Shown: in pieces, positions 6,621-14,323 of the stretch
Numbering within the stretch: the first letter of the stretch is position 1
Layout: every line of letters begins with the position of its first letter
Assembly (NCBI GenBank): GCA_026994735.1
Contig: JALWQD010000292.1
Span: forward strand, 1-14,323
Length of the DNA: 14,323 bases
Direction of reading: 5' to 3'
Origin: Gammaproteobacteria bacterium
GTDB lineage: Bacteria; Pseudomonadota; Gammaproteobacteria; SZUA-140
Notes under the pieces: generated by a model
Told to the model about the DNA's origin: nothing
Database searches by the model: none
Seen by the model: only the letters and a program-made list of their open reading frames with translations
Program-made: the position numbers and the translations under genes

Positions 6621-8660
6621 TCACTCGTCGACTGCCAAGCGATTGATCATGTGCATGAACATCTCCTCGTCAAGCACCTCAACAGCAAGCCGTTCGGCCT
6701 TTTGCAACTTGCTGCCGGCCTCTTGCCCGGCTATCAAATAGTCTGTCCGCGACGAAACACTGCCAGTAACCCTGCCACCGAGTGCTTCTATGCGTTCCTT
6801 GGCTTCAATGCGTGACATACTCGCCAGTGTTCCCGTAATGACAAATACTTTTGTCGCCAATGGCAGCGCTGCAGCAGTATCGACAATAACCGCTGGCCAG
6901 CGCACACCGACACTGAGCAAATCATCGATCACCTTTCTGTTGGCCGTTTCAAGAAAAAAATCCTCTACGCTCGAGGCAACTACAGGACCGACATCATGGA
7001 CTGTTTGCAGTGTCTCTTGATCGGCATTCATTAATGCCTCAAGAGAACCGAAGTGCCTGGCCAGTGTTACGGCCGTCGCTTCACCGACACCGCGAATACC
7101 GAGGGAAAAAATAAAACGTGGCAATGTGGTAGTTTTACTGTGCTCAATAGCAGCCAGCAAACGATCGGTTAATTTTTCGCCAAAACGATCCAGTGCCAGC
7201 CAATCCTTCCGCGTCAGGTGATAAATATCAGCAATCGTGGCAATCAGGTTACGGCTGACCAATTGATCAATATGCTTGCCGCCAAGGCCTTCAATATCCA
7301 TCGCCTGGCGTGAAACAAAATGCCTGACAGAGGCCTGCAACTGAGCCGAGCAGGCAAGCCCGGCAGTACAGCGGGCAACCGCCTCACCTTCCTGGCGGCT
7401 GATATGGCCATGACAAACAGGACAGCGTATTGGCATGACAAAGGGCCGTGCAGATGACGGCCTTTTGGCATGCACGACGGCCACAACTTCGGGAATAACA
7501 TCACCTGCCCGTCGAATCATAACCGCATCACCAATACGAATATCCTTACGCCTGATTTCGTCCTCATTATGGAGCGTCGCCCGGCTAACGATGACCCCGG
7601 CTACCGTTACTGGCTCCAGTTCCGCAACGGGTGTCAGAGCACCGGTTCGCCCCACCTGAAGGCGGATATCGAGAACACGACTCATTTCTTCCTGGGCCGG
7701 AAATTTATGGGCTATGGCCCAACGTGGAGCCCGCGAAACACTGCCCAAACGTTGTTGCAAGCGGCGGTCATCAACCTTGTAAACAACGCCATCAATAGCA
7801 AATGACAGCTGCGGTCGCTGCGCCATCATCTGTCGATAGTAAGCCAGGCAAGCATCCATATTATCAAGGCGCCGAGTGAGACTGGAAACCCTCAAGCCCC
7901 AATCCCGCAGCTGTTGCAGCAAAGCAGAGTGGCTATCGGGCAACTCCGTACTGCAATCGCCGACGCCATAGCAAAAAATCGCCAGTGGCCGCCCTGCCGT
8001 GATTTCAGGATCGAGTTGGCGAAGACTGCCGGCGGCAGCATTGCGCGGGTTGGCAAAAGGCCTCTCGCCTTTTTCCTGCTGCTGCTCATTGAGTGCAGAA
8101 AAACCTGTATAACTCATATAAATCTCACCACGAACAATGAGCAGTGACGGTATATTTTCACCTCGCAAACACAGGGGAACCGTGCTTATTGTGCGCACGT
8201 TGGCCGTCACATCCTCACCCATAACACCATTCCCGCGTGTTGCCGCCTGGACAAACCGGCCATCATGGTAACGAAGACTGATTGCCAGACCATCGAGCTT
8301 CGGCTCGGCGCTATAAGCAATATCACCACTTTCTTCGAGACGCGTTCGCAAGCGCTGGTCAAAGTCCGCAAGTTCGTGCTCAGCAAAAGCATTGGCCAAA
8401 GACAGCATGGGTGGTTCATGAACAACTTCCCGAAAACCGTCAGCGACCTTGCCGCCCACTCGCTGTGTCGGTGAATCCGGCCTGATTAACGAGGGGTTAT
8501 CTGCTTCAAGCTGTTCCAGCTCGCGCAACAGGCGATCATAACGGGCATCACTTAGCAGAGGATCATCGAGTACATAGTAATGATAATCACAGCGACGAAT
8601 CTCAGCTCGCAATCGCTGTACATGTTGTTCCAGCTTGTCACTCACATCGATCTTCATCAT
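6621..8660 (-). CDS. ligA: NAD-dependent DNA ligase
   Basis: The product (679 residues) seals single-strand nicks in DNA using NAD+ as adenylate donor, in replication and repair. The usual domain series is complete: N-terminal Ia domain with the Tyr pair of DYHYYVLDDP (residues 25-34), adenylation domain with the catalytic lysine at 121 in AEPKLDGLA, OB fold (about 320-400), a four-cysteine zinc site at 413, 416, 431 and 437 (Cx2C-x14-Cx5C), helix-hairpin-helix repeats (about 450-570, including GIRGVGEATA and VHDVGP) and a C-terminal BRCT domain (about 603-679). Length and motifs fit bacterial LigA. The ATG at 8660 overlaps the stop of the upstream ABC ATPase gene as ATGA, indicating translational coupling; a second ATG follows immediately at 8657. 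GAGGA lies about 12 bases before the ATG. It is the last gene of the minus-strand operon. Pairing with a peptide importer is not its usual neighbourhood. Confidence 0.97.
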   Translation of the reverse strand: MMKIDVSDKLEQHVQRLRAEIRRCDYHYYVLDDPLLSDARYDRLLRELEQLEADNPSLIRPDSPTQRVGGKVADGFREVVHEPPMLSLANAFAEHELADFDQRLRTRLEESGDIAYSAEPKLDGLAISLRYHDGRFVQAATRGNGVMGEDVTANVRTISTVPLCLRGENIPSLLIVRGEIYMSYTGFSALNEQQQEKGERPFANPRNAAAGSLRQLDPEITAGRPLAIFCYGVGDCSTELPDSHSALLQQLRDWGLRVSSLTRRLDNMDACLAYYRQMMAQRPQLSFAIDGVVYKVDDRRLQQRLGSVSRAPRWAIAHKFPAQEEMSRVLDIRLQVGRTGALTPVAELEPVTVAGVIVSRATLHNEDEIRRKDIRIGDAVMIRRAGDVIPEVVAVVHAKRPSSARPFVMPIRCPVCHGHISRQEGEAVARCTAGLACSAQLQASVRHFVSRQAMDIEGLGGKHIDQLVSRNLIATIADIYHLTRKDWLALDRFGEKLTDRLLAAIEHSKTTTLPRFIFSLGIRGVGEATAVTLARHFGSLEALMNADQETLQTVHDVGPVVASSVEDFFLETANRKVIDDLLSVGVRWPAVIVDTAAALPLATKVFVITGTLASMSRIEAKERIEALGGRVTGSVSSRTDYLIAGQEAGSKLQKAERLAVEVLDEEMFMHMINRLAVDE

Positions 8661-10708
8661 AGCGATGGCTTGTCCTCGCTATAGAGAAAACAGCGAACCT
8701 CATGTCCCGACGCAATCAATGTCTTGCCGGGATAGCTTTCCTGACAACGTGGCATGGCCTGCGGGCAGCGGGCATGAAAGTGACAACCGGAGGGTGGATT
8801 GCTGGGTGACGGCAAGTCACCTTCAAGACGAATAACAGCATGTCCAGCCTCTTTCTCAATCACCGGGATTGCCGAGAGTAAGGCCTGGGTATAAGGGTGA
8901 CGAGGTGCATGGAGAATGTCCGTCACCTTCCCTTGCTCGACAATCCGGCCAAGATACATCACTGCAATATCATCGGCGAGATAAGCAACAACCGCTAAGT
9001 TATGCGTGATAAATAAATAGGACAGGCCTCGTTTTTGCTGCAGTTCCTTCAATAAATTGAGGATCTGCGCCTGGACAGAAATATCCAGGGCACTTGTCGG
9101 CTCGTCACAAATGAGCAACCGCGGTGAAACCGCCAATGCGCGCGCGATACAGATTCTCTGCCGTTGCCCGCCTGAAAATTCATGGGGATAACGTTGCGCC
9201 GCAGCTGCAGGCAGCCCTACTTGCTCAAGCAGCGCCAATACCTGCTGTTGACGGTTGGCGGCATCATAGTCAGGTACCAGGGCCTGAATCCCCTCTTCAA
9301 TAATCTGCGCAACCCGCATGCGTGGATTCATCGATGAAAAAGGATCCTGAAAAATAATCTGAAAATCTCGCCGTCGCTGACGCAATTCCTCGCCTTTCAG
9401 CTGGGTTAGTTCATCACCTTCAAAGAGCACCCTTCCTGATGTTGGTCGGAGCAATTGCAGGATCGCCTTGCCGATCGTCGTCTTGCCGCAGCCCGACTCA
9501 CCCACCAGGGCCAATGTGCGCCCTTTCGACAAACGAATATCGACACCATCAACGGCAAATACATGCCCAACAGTCCGCTGTAACAAGCCTTTTTGAATCG
9601 GAAAGTGAACCTTCAAGTCCTGAACATCAAGGAGTGGCGAAACATTATCGTCTACCGCAAGACTAGCTGTCGCCACCCTGGCTGTCGCTGTACTGATATC
9701 CTGGCGGTGCTTTGCATTTTCGTCAACAAGAAGATGACAACGCACCTGTTGATCATTGGCGAGTGTATGCCATGCCGGCACAGACTGACGGCAGGTTGAC
9801 CAGACATGCGGGCAACGTTCGGCAAAACGGCAACCGGAAAATGGCGTCGTTAAAGGGGGTACTTGACCGGGAATCGTCGTCAATACCTGACTGCGTTTAT
9901 TGACCGTCGGCAAGGCAGCAAACAGACGACTACTGTAAGGATGCTGAGGATGGGCGAAAAAATCTTTCCGGGAAGCCTGCTCGATCAATTGCCCGGCGTA
10001 CATAACGGCAACCCGATCAGCCATTTCAGCGACAACACCCAAATCATGGGTAATCAGTAACAATGCCATCCCCGTTTCGGACTGTAATCGCCGCAGCAAA
10101 TCCAGTACCTGTGCCTGAATCGTGACATCAAGGGCCGTTGTTGGCTCATCAGCGATAAGCAAATCCGGCTCCCCGGCCAGGGCGATCGCAATCATAACCC
10201 GCTGTTTCATGCCCCCCGATAATTGATGCGGAAACTCACCGTAGCGTCGCTGTGGTTCAGGGATACCAACCGCAGCCAGCAATTCCAACACACAGGCCCT
10301 CTGCGCACCTCCTTTCAGAGCGCGATGCAACCGCACTACTTCGGCAATTTGTTCACCAACAGTGAGCACCGGATTCAACGACGTCATCGGTTCCTGGAAG
10401 ATCATGGCCATACGCCTGCCACGCAAACGGCGCATACCCACTTCCGACAAATCCATCAGGTTCATGCCATCAAGCCAAATGTCACCTTTGACGATATGGC
10501 CATTGTCAGGTAACAGGCGCATCAGCGACAGCGAGGTCATGGACTTACCGCAACCCGACTCGCCGAGTAAGGCAAAGGTCTCTCCTCGATGAATACTGAA
10601 ACTAACATCATCGACAGCACGAACAATTCCTTCATCCCCGGCGCTGAAATGGGTACTCAGCCCCTTGACTTCGAGCAGAGCGGTTGCTGCAACAGCTTCA
10701 GATGGCAT
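8657..10708 (-). CDS. yejF: Peptide ABC importer, double ATPase subunit (YejF type)
   Basis: One polypeptide holds two OppD/OppF-like nucleotide-binding domains, the YejF arrangement. From the start used here (683 residues), the first domain has Walker A GESGCGKS (49-56), signature LSGGM (163-167) and Walker B LLIADE (183-188). The second has Walker A GESGCGKT (403-410), signature FSGGQ (511-515) and Walker B LLICDE (531-536). Each half ends in an oligopeptide-transporter C-terminal region with four cysteines (293, 299, 306, 324 and 642, 648, 655, 673), spaced identically as x5, x6 and x17. It would power uptake of di- or oligopeptides from the cytoplasmic face of the two permeases encoded upstream. 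ATG 10708 is chosen because AAGGA lies 10 bases before it; the in-frame ATG at 10741 would add 11 residues but has no clear ribosome site. Its stop overlaps the ligA start by 4 bp. The yej symbol is by architecture, and substrate range is unknown. Confidence 0.9.
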   Translation of the reverse strand: MPSEAVAATALLEVKGLSTHFSAGDEGIVRAVDDVSFSIHRGETFALLGESGCGKSMTSLSLMRLLPDNGHIVKGDIWLDGMNLMDLSEVGMRRLRGRRMAMIFQEPMTSLNPVLTVGEQIAEVVRLHRALKGGAQRACVLELLAAVGIPEPQRRYGEFPHQLSGGMKQRVMIAIALAGEPDLLIADEPTTALDVTIQAQVLDLLRRLQSETGMALLLITHDLGVVAEMADRVAVMYAGQLIEQASRKDFFAHPQHPYSSRLFAALPTVNKRSQVLTTIPGQVPPLTTPFSGCRFAERCPHVWSTCRQSVPAWHTLANDQQVRCHLLVDENAKHRQDISTATARVATASLAVDDNVSPLLDVQDLKVHFPIQKGLLQRTVGHVFAVDGVDIRLSKGRTLALVGESGCGKTTIGKAILQLLRPTSGRVLFEGDELTQLKGEELRQRRRDFQIIFQDPFSSMNPRMRVAQIIEEGIQALVPDYDAANRQQQVLALLEQVGLPAAAAQRYPHEFSGGQRQRICIARALAVSPRLLICDEPTSALDISVQAQILNLLKELQQKRGLSYLFITHNLAVVAYLADDIAVMYLGRIVEQGKVTDILHAPRHPYTQALLSAIPVIEKEAGHAVIRLEGDLPSPSNPPSGCHFHARCPQAMPRCQESYPGKTLIASGHEVRCFLYSEDKPSL

Positions 10709-10759
10709 GATGGTCAAATCCTTGTTGTGAAATACCGGCATGACTTATCAGGTAATGCA

Positions 10760-12163
10760 TTAGCGCCTCCGCCGTGGATCAAAGACATCACGAACAACAT
10801 CCGAGAAAAGATTTGCCGCCAGAACGAGGACAAACATAAAGAGAAAAGCCGCGAACAGGCTCCACCAGACCATCGGCTCCCTGCTCATTTCCAAACGGGC
10901 GCTATTGATCATATTGCCCCAACTGTGCATCGACGGGTCCACCCCAACACCAACGTAGGAGAGGACCGCTTCTGCAAGTACCAGGCCACTGAAATCGAGA
11001 ACAACCGTGATCAGCACAATATGCATCACATTTGGCAACAAGTGCCGCAACAGGATACGCAGAGGGCGAACACCGAATGCGGTTGCCGCCTGGACAAAAT
11101 CAACACTGGACAACTTCATTGTTTCTCCACGCAAGAGACGGCAGAGTCCGGTCCAGCTGGTGATACCGAGGATAATACAAAGAAATAACAAACGCAGATC
11201 AGCACGCTCGGCATCACTTTGAAATGCCTCCGGGTGTCCTTCAATATAGACCTGTAGCAACAACACTGAAGAGGCAATCAAAAGCACACCCGGTACTGAA
11301 CTCAGAGTCGTATACAAATACTGAATCAAATCATCGATTCGACCACGTAAATAACCGGCCGTCAGGCCCGTAAAAACGGCAAATGGCAACATAATTAATG
11401 TCGTCAATGTGCCAATCAATAACGCCGTACGGATACTTTTCATGGCCTGATAAAAAACATCATTGCCAACCTTGTCGGTACCCAGTATATGATAGTAAGG
11501 AGCCAGCTCAAGAGTACACATCAGTAACAGCAGGAACACAGCCAGCGTCACCATAACCGTCTTCCAGGGAACGATTGATGCGGCTGAAAAAGAATATTGC
11601 CAACTGGCAGTAATGCTCGTCCGCTGACGCCTGGCCTGGCAGCCAAGAAAAACAATGAGCAAGAAAAAACCGATAGCAAAAGCCTTGATAAAAGCCACGC
11701 CAAGACGCTGCATCACATCCAGCGGGCGATCGGCAATTGTCTCAAGATGACGGCCACCATACTGCAAGCGTGGATAGCCACGCTCACTGCCACCCTTATT
11801 ATCTTCAATCGTTTCCTTCACGAAAAGATGCAGTGCAAAAGGTGCTGAATAAGTCTTTTCCGTTTGCTCACGTATTGATGTAGCGAGAAGATCAAAAACA
11901 CTGACTACTTCGGTCGAATAATAATTTTGCCGTTGTGCAGCGGTATTTTCGACAGCCAAACGTAAATGCAGCGAATCGAGAAAGGCGATAGCGACAAAGA
12001 AAATCAATACAATCAGGGAAGAGGCCGCCATTGGACGCCGGACAATCTCCAACCATGATTTCATCAAATGCGCTCGCCGGCGAACATAAAGCGCCGCTAC
12101 CATCACGATCAACAACAACAAAAAGAGCAACAGGTCGGTCTTCAGGAGTACCGGCAAAAACAT
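10760..12163 (-). CDS. yejE: Peptide ABC importer permease, YejE/DppC type with N-terminal extension
   Basis: The C-terminal part is a standard DppC/YejE permease: LGTDKVGNDV at about 227-236, membrane spans at about 243-268, 285-305, 325-345, 378-402 and 435-453, and the cytoplasmic EAA loop FVQAATAFGVRPLRILLRHL (about 356-375) that docks on the ATPase. It ends VRDVFDPRRRR. The N-terminal part is unusual. At 467 residues it is well over a hundred longer than E. coli YejE (about 340). It has additional spans at about 8-26, 46-63 and 158-176 and a periplasmic loop of about 95 residues before the span at 204-222 that precedes the GTD motif. ATG 12163 is chosen because AGGAG lies 7 bases before it; longer frames run back into the upstream permease gene. 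It starts 22 bp after that gene's stop. The core assignment is secure; the extension's role is unknown. Confidence 0.87.
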   Translation of the reverse strand: MFLPVLLKTDLLLFLLLLIVMVAALYVRRRAHLMKSWLEIVRRPMAASSLIVLIFFVAIAFLDSLHLRLAVENTAAQRQNYYSTEVVSVFDLLATSIREQTEKTYSAPFALHLFVKETIEDNKGGSERGYPRLQYGGRHLETIADRPLDVMQRLGVAFIKAFAIGFFLLIVFLGCQARRQRTSITASWQYSFSAASIVPWKTVMVTLAVFLLLLMCTLELAPYYHILGTDKVGNDVFYQAMKSIRTALLIGTLTTLIMLPFAVFTGLTAGYLRGRIDDLIQYLYTTLSSVPGVLLIASSVLLLQVYIEGHPEAFQSDAERADLRLLFLCIILGITSWTGLCRLLRGETMKLSSVDFVQAATAFGVRPLRILLRHLLPNVMHIVLITVVLDFSGLVLAEAVLSYVGVGVDPSMHSWGNMINSARLEMSREPMVWWSLFAAFLFMFVLVLAANLFSDVVRDVFDPRRRR

Positions 12164-12185
12164 CAGTCTGCTCCTCGCTGTCCGT

Positions 12186-13160
12186 TCATAAACGGATTCT
12201 CGGATCGACCAGGGTATAGGCGATATCCGTGAGTAGCAGCCCAAGGACATAAAGTAGTGAACCAAGAAACACCATCGCCCGGACAATAGCAAAATCCTGA
12301 CCGTTTATAGCATCAATCGTATAACTGCCCAGACCAGGAATGCCAAAAAAAGATTCCATGATCAGACTGCCCATGAACAATAAAGGAATGACGACTACCG
12401 CCCCGGTCAAGATCGGAATCAGGGCATTGCGCAGCACATGTAGAAAAAGCACCCGGCGCTCGTTCAGGCCCTTGGCACGCGCCGTACGAACGTAATCTTT
12501 CCCCATCTCCTCAAGAAATATTGAGCGGTACCAGCGACTGCCAGCACCAATACCACTAACGATACCGATGAAGACAGGCAGCAAGACAAAGCGTATGGCA
12601 CTGCTACCCTCCTGGTAGCCGGATATGGGCACCAGATGCATCAATTTACCAAACAAATATTGTCCCCAGATAATATAAAACAATGACGATATTGACATCA
12701 GAACAACGAGACCAATGACTGCAATCAGGTCTACATAAGTGGCCCGAAAAAAAGCAATCATCAAAGCAAAAGTAATGTTGACCAACAAGCCAAGAACAAA
12801 CACCGGGATGGCAATTGCCAGACTCGGCCACATCCGTTTGCCAATGTCGACAGAAATGTCTCTGCCCTCGTCAGAAGCACCAAAATCAAAGAGAAAAAGA
12901 CGCATTGATTTATTAAAAAATATTGTTTCTGTAAGCGCCTCAAAACCCTCTTTTTTTTCGTCATACAACATCGGCAGATCGTAGCCATTACTGGCCTTCC
13001 ATTGCTCAATCGCGGCGGACGAAACACGTTTCATACCGAGATGCATACGAGCAATATCATCGGGTGTGTTGATAACGAAAAAAAGAACAAAGGTAATCAG
13101 ATTGACACCCAGCAAGATAGGCAAAGCGTAAATCAGACGGCGAAGAATATAGGTGAACAT
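12186..13160 (-). CDS. yejB: Peptide ABC importer permease, YejB/DppB type
   Basis: The 324-residue inner-membrane protein is the first permease of a peptide importer. It opens with the typical MFTYILRRLIYALPILLGVN and first span (about 9-30). A periplasmic stretch of about 80 residues follows, then spans at about 112-135, 143-165, 191-207, 248-268 and 290-312. The EAA loop around 217-246 (YVRTARAKGLNERRVLFLHV) is the ATPase contact, and the family ending ...YTLVDPRIRL is present. It would form the translocation pore with the YejE-like partner. ATG 13160 lies 3 bp after the binding-protein stop; GAGG is present but about 13 bases before the ATG, so coupling to the upstream gene is likely. The order binding protein, B, E, double ATPase equals yejABEF of enteric bacteria. 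Function in peptide uptake follows from the family; the peptides are unknown. Confidence 0.92.
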   Translation of the reverse strand: MFTYILRRLIYALPILLGVNLITFVLFFVINTPDDIARMHLGMKRVSSAAIEQWKASNGYDLPMLYDEKKEGFEALTETIFFNKSMRLFLFDFGASDEGRDISVDIGKRMWPSLAIAIPVFVLGLLVNITFALMIAFFRATYVDLIAVIGLVVLMSISSLFYIIWGQYLFGKLMHLVPISGYQEGSSAIRFVLLPVFIGIVSGIGAGSRWYRSIFLEEMGKDYVRTARAKGLNERRVLFLHVLRNALIPILTGAVVVIPLLFMGSLIMESFFGIPGLGSYTIDAINGQDFAIVRAMVFLGSLLYVLGLLLTDIAYTLVDPRIRL

Positions 13161-13163
13161 CGT

Positions 13164-14323
13164 TTAAATATGGCCTCTGCAGCGGCTCATCTGCTCACGC
13201 AGGGGCGTATGGGCGCGACGACGATGAACTTGCCATGCTGGCAGCAGGAAGAGCAACAGCAACATGGCCACCATGGCCAATGGCCAGACTATGGGCTGAT
13301 TCCAGGCCAGGCGTAACTGGTTTCGTAGCGGGGCATTAATGCGGCGGTACTTGAGCGTATTATTGGCCATTAAATTTGGCTTGGCATTGTGGTACCAGGC
13401 ATGCTGGAGTGAAAAGCTTTTATTATGGAAACCCCAAACCCAAGGGGCATCACGCTGTAATAAACGCATCATTTCATCAATAATTTTCTGTCGACGTGGG
13501 CCGTTATCCATAGCCTTCATGCGTTCAAATAAGGCGTTGAAGCGGGGGTCATCATAGTTGGCCGCATTCTCTCCCTGGTGTTTAACCTTGCCATTAGCGC
13601 CATAGAGTAAAAAAAAGAAATTTTCCGGGTCAGGGTAATCAGCGTTCCAACCCCAAACAAATAATTGTGCATTGCCCTGACGCATCTTCTCCTGAAAGCG
13701 ATTGTAATCTGTATTACGAATGACTAACTGCACATCAATCTTTTGCAGCTGTTTGCGATACCAATCCAGGCGAGCCTTATCACCCGGGCCACTGGCGGTA
13801 ATATCGAGATGCAGGACCAATGGTTTGCCTGTCTTTTCATTAATCCCGTTGGCATAACCGGCAGCGGCCAGCAAGCGCCGCGCCTCTAGCAAGGATTTTC
13901 GCCGCGGGCGGCCATCACGCCAATCATAGACATAAGGATTCATTCCTTCCTTGCCTGCACGGTAACCGGCAATACCGGGTGGCAGTGGCCCTTGAGCGGC
14001 AATACCACGACCATTCGCAAAGATCGAAATATATTCTTCATAATCAATGGCAATCGAAAGTGCCTGGCGCAATTTTCGCTGTGACTCGCTATAACCGCCC
14101 ACCTGCTCATCAAGCATATTGAAACCAAGATAATAAATCGACGTATTGACCGCCGTCTGTAGTTGTATACCTTGCTTACGTAAAGCTGCTGTCAGCATTA
14201 CATCACCACCATTGCCCATACTCACCGCCTGGTCAAAGCTGTCGGAACTGATACCCGAGGCATCATAATAACCTTGCAAAAACTTGTTCCAATAGGGAAT
14301 GGCTTCTTTTTCAAGACTATAAA
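13164..14323 (-). CDS. yejA: Peptide ABC importer substrate-binding protein with C-terminal membrane anchor (5' end off window)
   Basis: The frame runs open to the right edge, so the N terminus and any signal peptide are missing. The visible 385 or so residues are the second half of a family-5 (DppA/OppA/YejA) extracellular solute-binding protein. Typical blocks are YYLGFNMLDE, the helix RKLRQALSIAIDYEEYI, the lysine/leucine segment LLEARRLLAAAGYANG and the hallmark GWNADYPDPENFFFLLYG. It captures peptides in the periplasm and delivers them to the permeases encoded downstream. Unusually, after the binding domain the protein continues into a 20-residue hydrophobic span (IVWPLAMVAMLLLLFLLPAW, coded at about 13233-13292), then HRRRAH and a short basic tail. 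That predicts a C-terminal inner-membrane anchor with the tail in the cytoplasm. Soluble DppA and OppA lack this. The stop lies 3 bp before the permease start. The symbol is by gene order only. Confidence 0.88.
   Translation of the reverse strand, partial: YSLEKEAIPYWNKFLQGYYDASGISSDSFDQAVSMGNGGDVMLTAALRKQGIQLQTAVNTSIYYLGFNMLDEQVGGYSESQRKLRQALSIAIDYEEYISIFANGRGIAAQGPLPPGIAGYRAGKEGMNPYVYDWRDGRPRRKSLLEARRLLAAAGYANGINEKTGKPLVLHLDITASGPGDKARLDWYRKQLQKIDVQLVIRNTDYNRFQEKMRQGNAQLFVWGWNADYPDPENFFFLLYGANGKVKHQGENAANYDDPRFNALFERMKAMDNGPRRQKIIDEMMRLLQRDAPWVWGFHNKSFSLQHAWYHNAKPNLMANNTLKYRRINAPLRNQLRLAWNQPIVWPLAMVAMLLLLFLLPAWQVHRRRAHTPLREQMSRCRGHI

Noticed and set aside
7470..7805. Plus-strand open frame of 111 codons inside ligA
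   Set aside because: It is a shadow of the conserved adenylation and OB-fold coding sequence of the ligase, with no ribosome site or recognisable motif.
10589..11188. Plus-strand open frame of 199 codons antisense to the YejE-like permease and the ATPase start
   Set aside because: It lies wholly over well-supported minus-strand genes, has no family resemblance, and its hydrophilic Asn/Gln/His-rich composition is what the complement of membrane-span codons gives.
12164..12292. Longer N terminus for the YejE-like permease starting at TTG 12292
   Set aside because: It would overlap the end of the YejB-like gene by more than 100 bp, and the ATG at 12163 has a good AGGAG site.
1..14323. CRISPR arrays, insertion sequences, tRNA or rRNA genes
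   Set aside because: I saw no regularly spaced repeats, transposase-like frames, terminal inverted repeats, or tRNA/rRNA-like sequence; inspection was by eye.

Overview
The window reads as chromosomal DNA of a Gammaproteobacterium: moderate GC, a 679-residue NAD-dependent DNA ligase, an OppABCD/YejABEF-type peptide importer, and an acyltransferase of the PEP-CTERM/exosortase-associated family. I cannot name the genus from sequence alone. No mobile element, CRISPR array, tRNA or rRNA is visible, and coding density is high on both strands, in two convergent blocks that meet at about 6,516-6,620.

Left block, plus strand. The window opens inside the 3' end of an unrecognised, Gly/Ser/Thr/Asn-rich, probably exported protein (1-711), closed by a strong hairpin terminator. 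After a 208-bp non-coding gap come four closely spaced genes: a PEP-CTERM/exosortase-associated acyltransferase (967-1752), a small exported PstS-like binding-domain protein (about 1766-2323), an outer-membrane beta-barrel porin (2325-3530), and a 990-residue inner-membrane sensor with periplasmic domain, PAS, GGDEF and EAL domains (3543-6515). Gaps of 13, 1 and 12 bp suggest one transcript. The last three products would occupy periplasm, outer membrane and inner membrane in turn, which suggests an envelope sensing module that feeds into cyclic di-GMP. This is the most interesting unit in the window; the functional link is inference.

Right block, minus strand, read from the right edge leftwards. 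A peptide/oligopeptide ABC importer comes first: substrate-binding protein (3' part only, 13164-14323), YejB/DppB-type permease (12186-13160), YejE/DppC-type permease (10760-12163) and a double ATPase of the YejF type (8657-10708). The DNA ligase gene ligA (6621-8660) overlaps the ATPase gene by 4 bp. Two A/T-rich hairpins after ligA look like minus-strand terminators.

The importer has three unusual traits. The binding protein ends in a predicted membrane anchor. The YejE-like permease carries an N-terminal extension with about three additional membrane spans. Each half of the ATPase ends in a four-cysteine motif with identical spacing. The coupling of an essential replication/repair ligase to a peptide importer is also uncommon.
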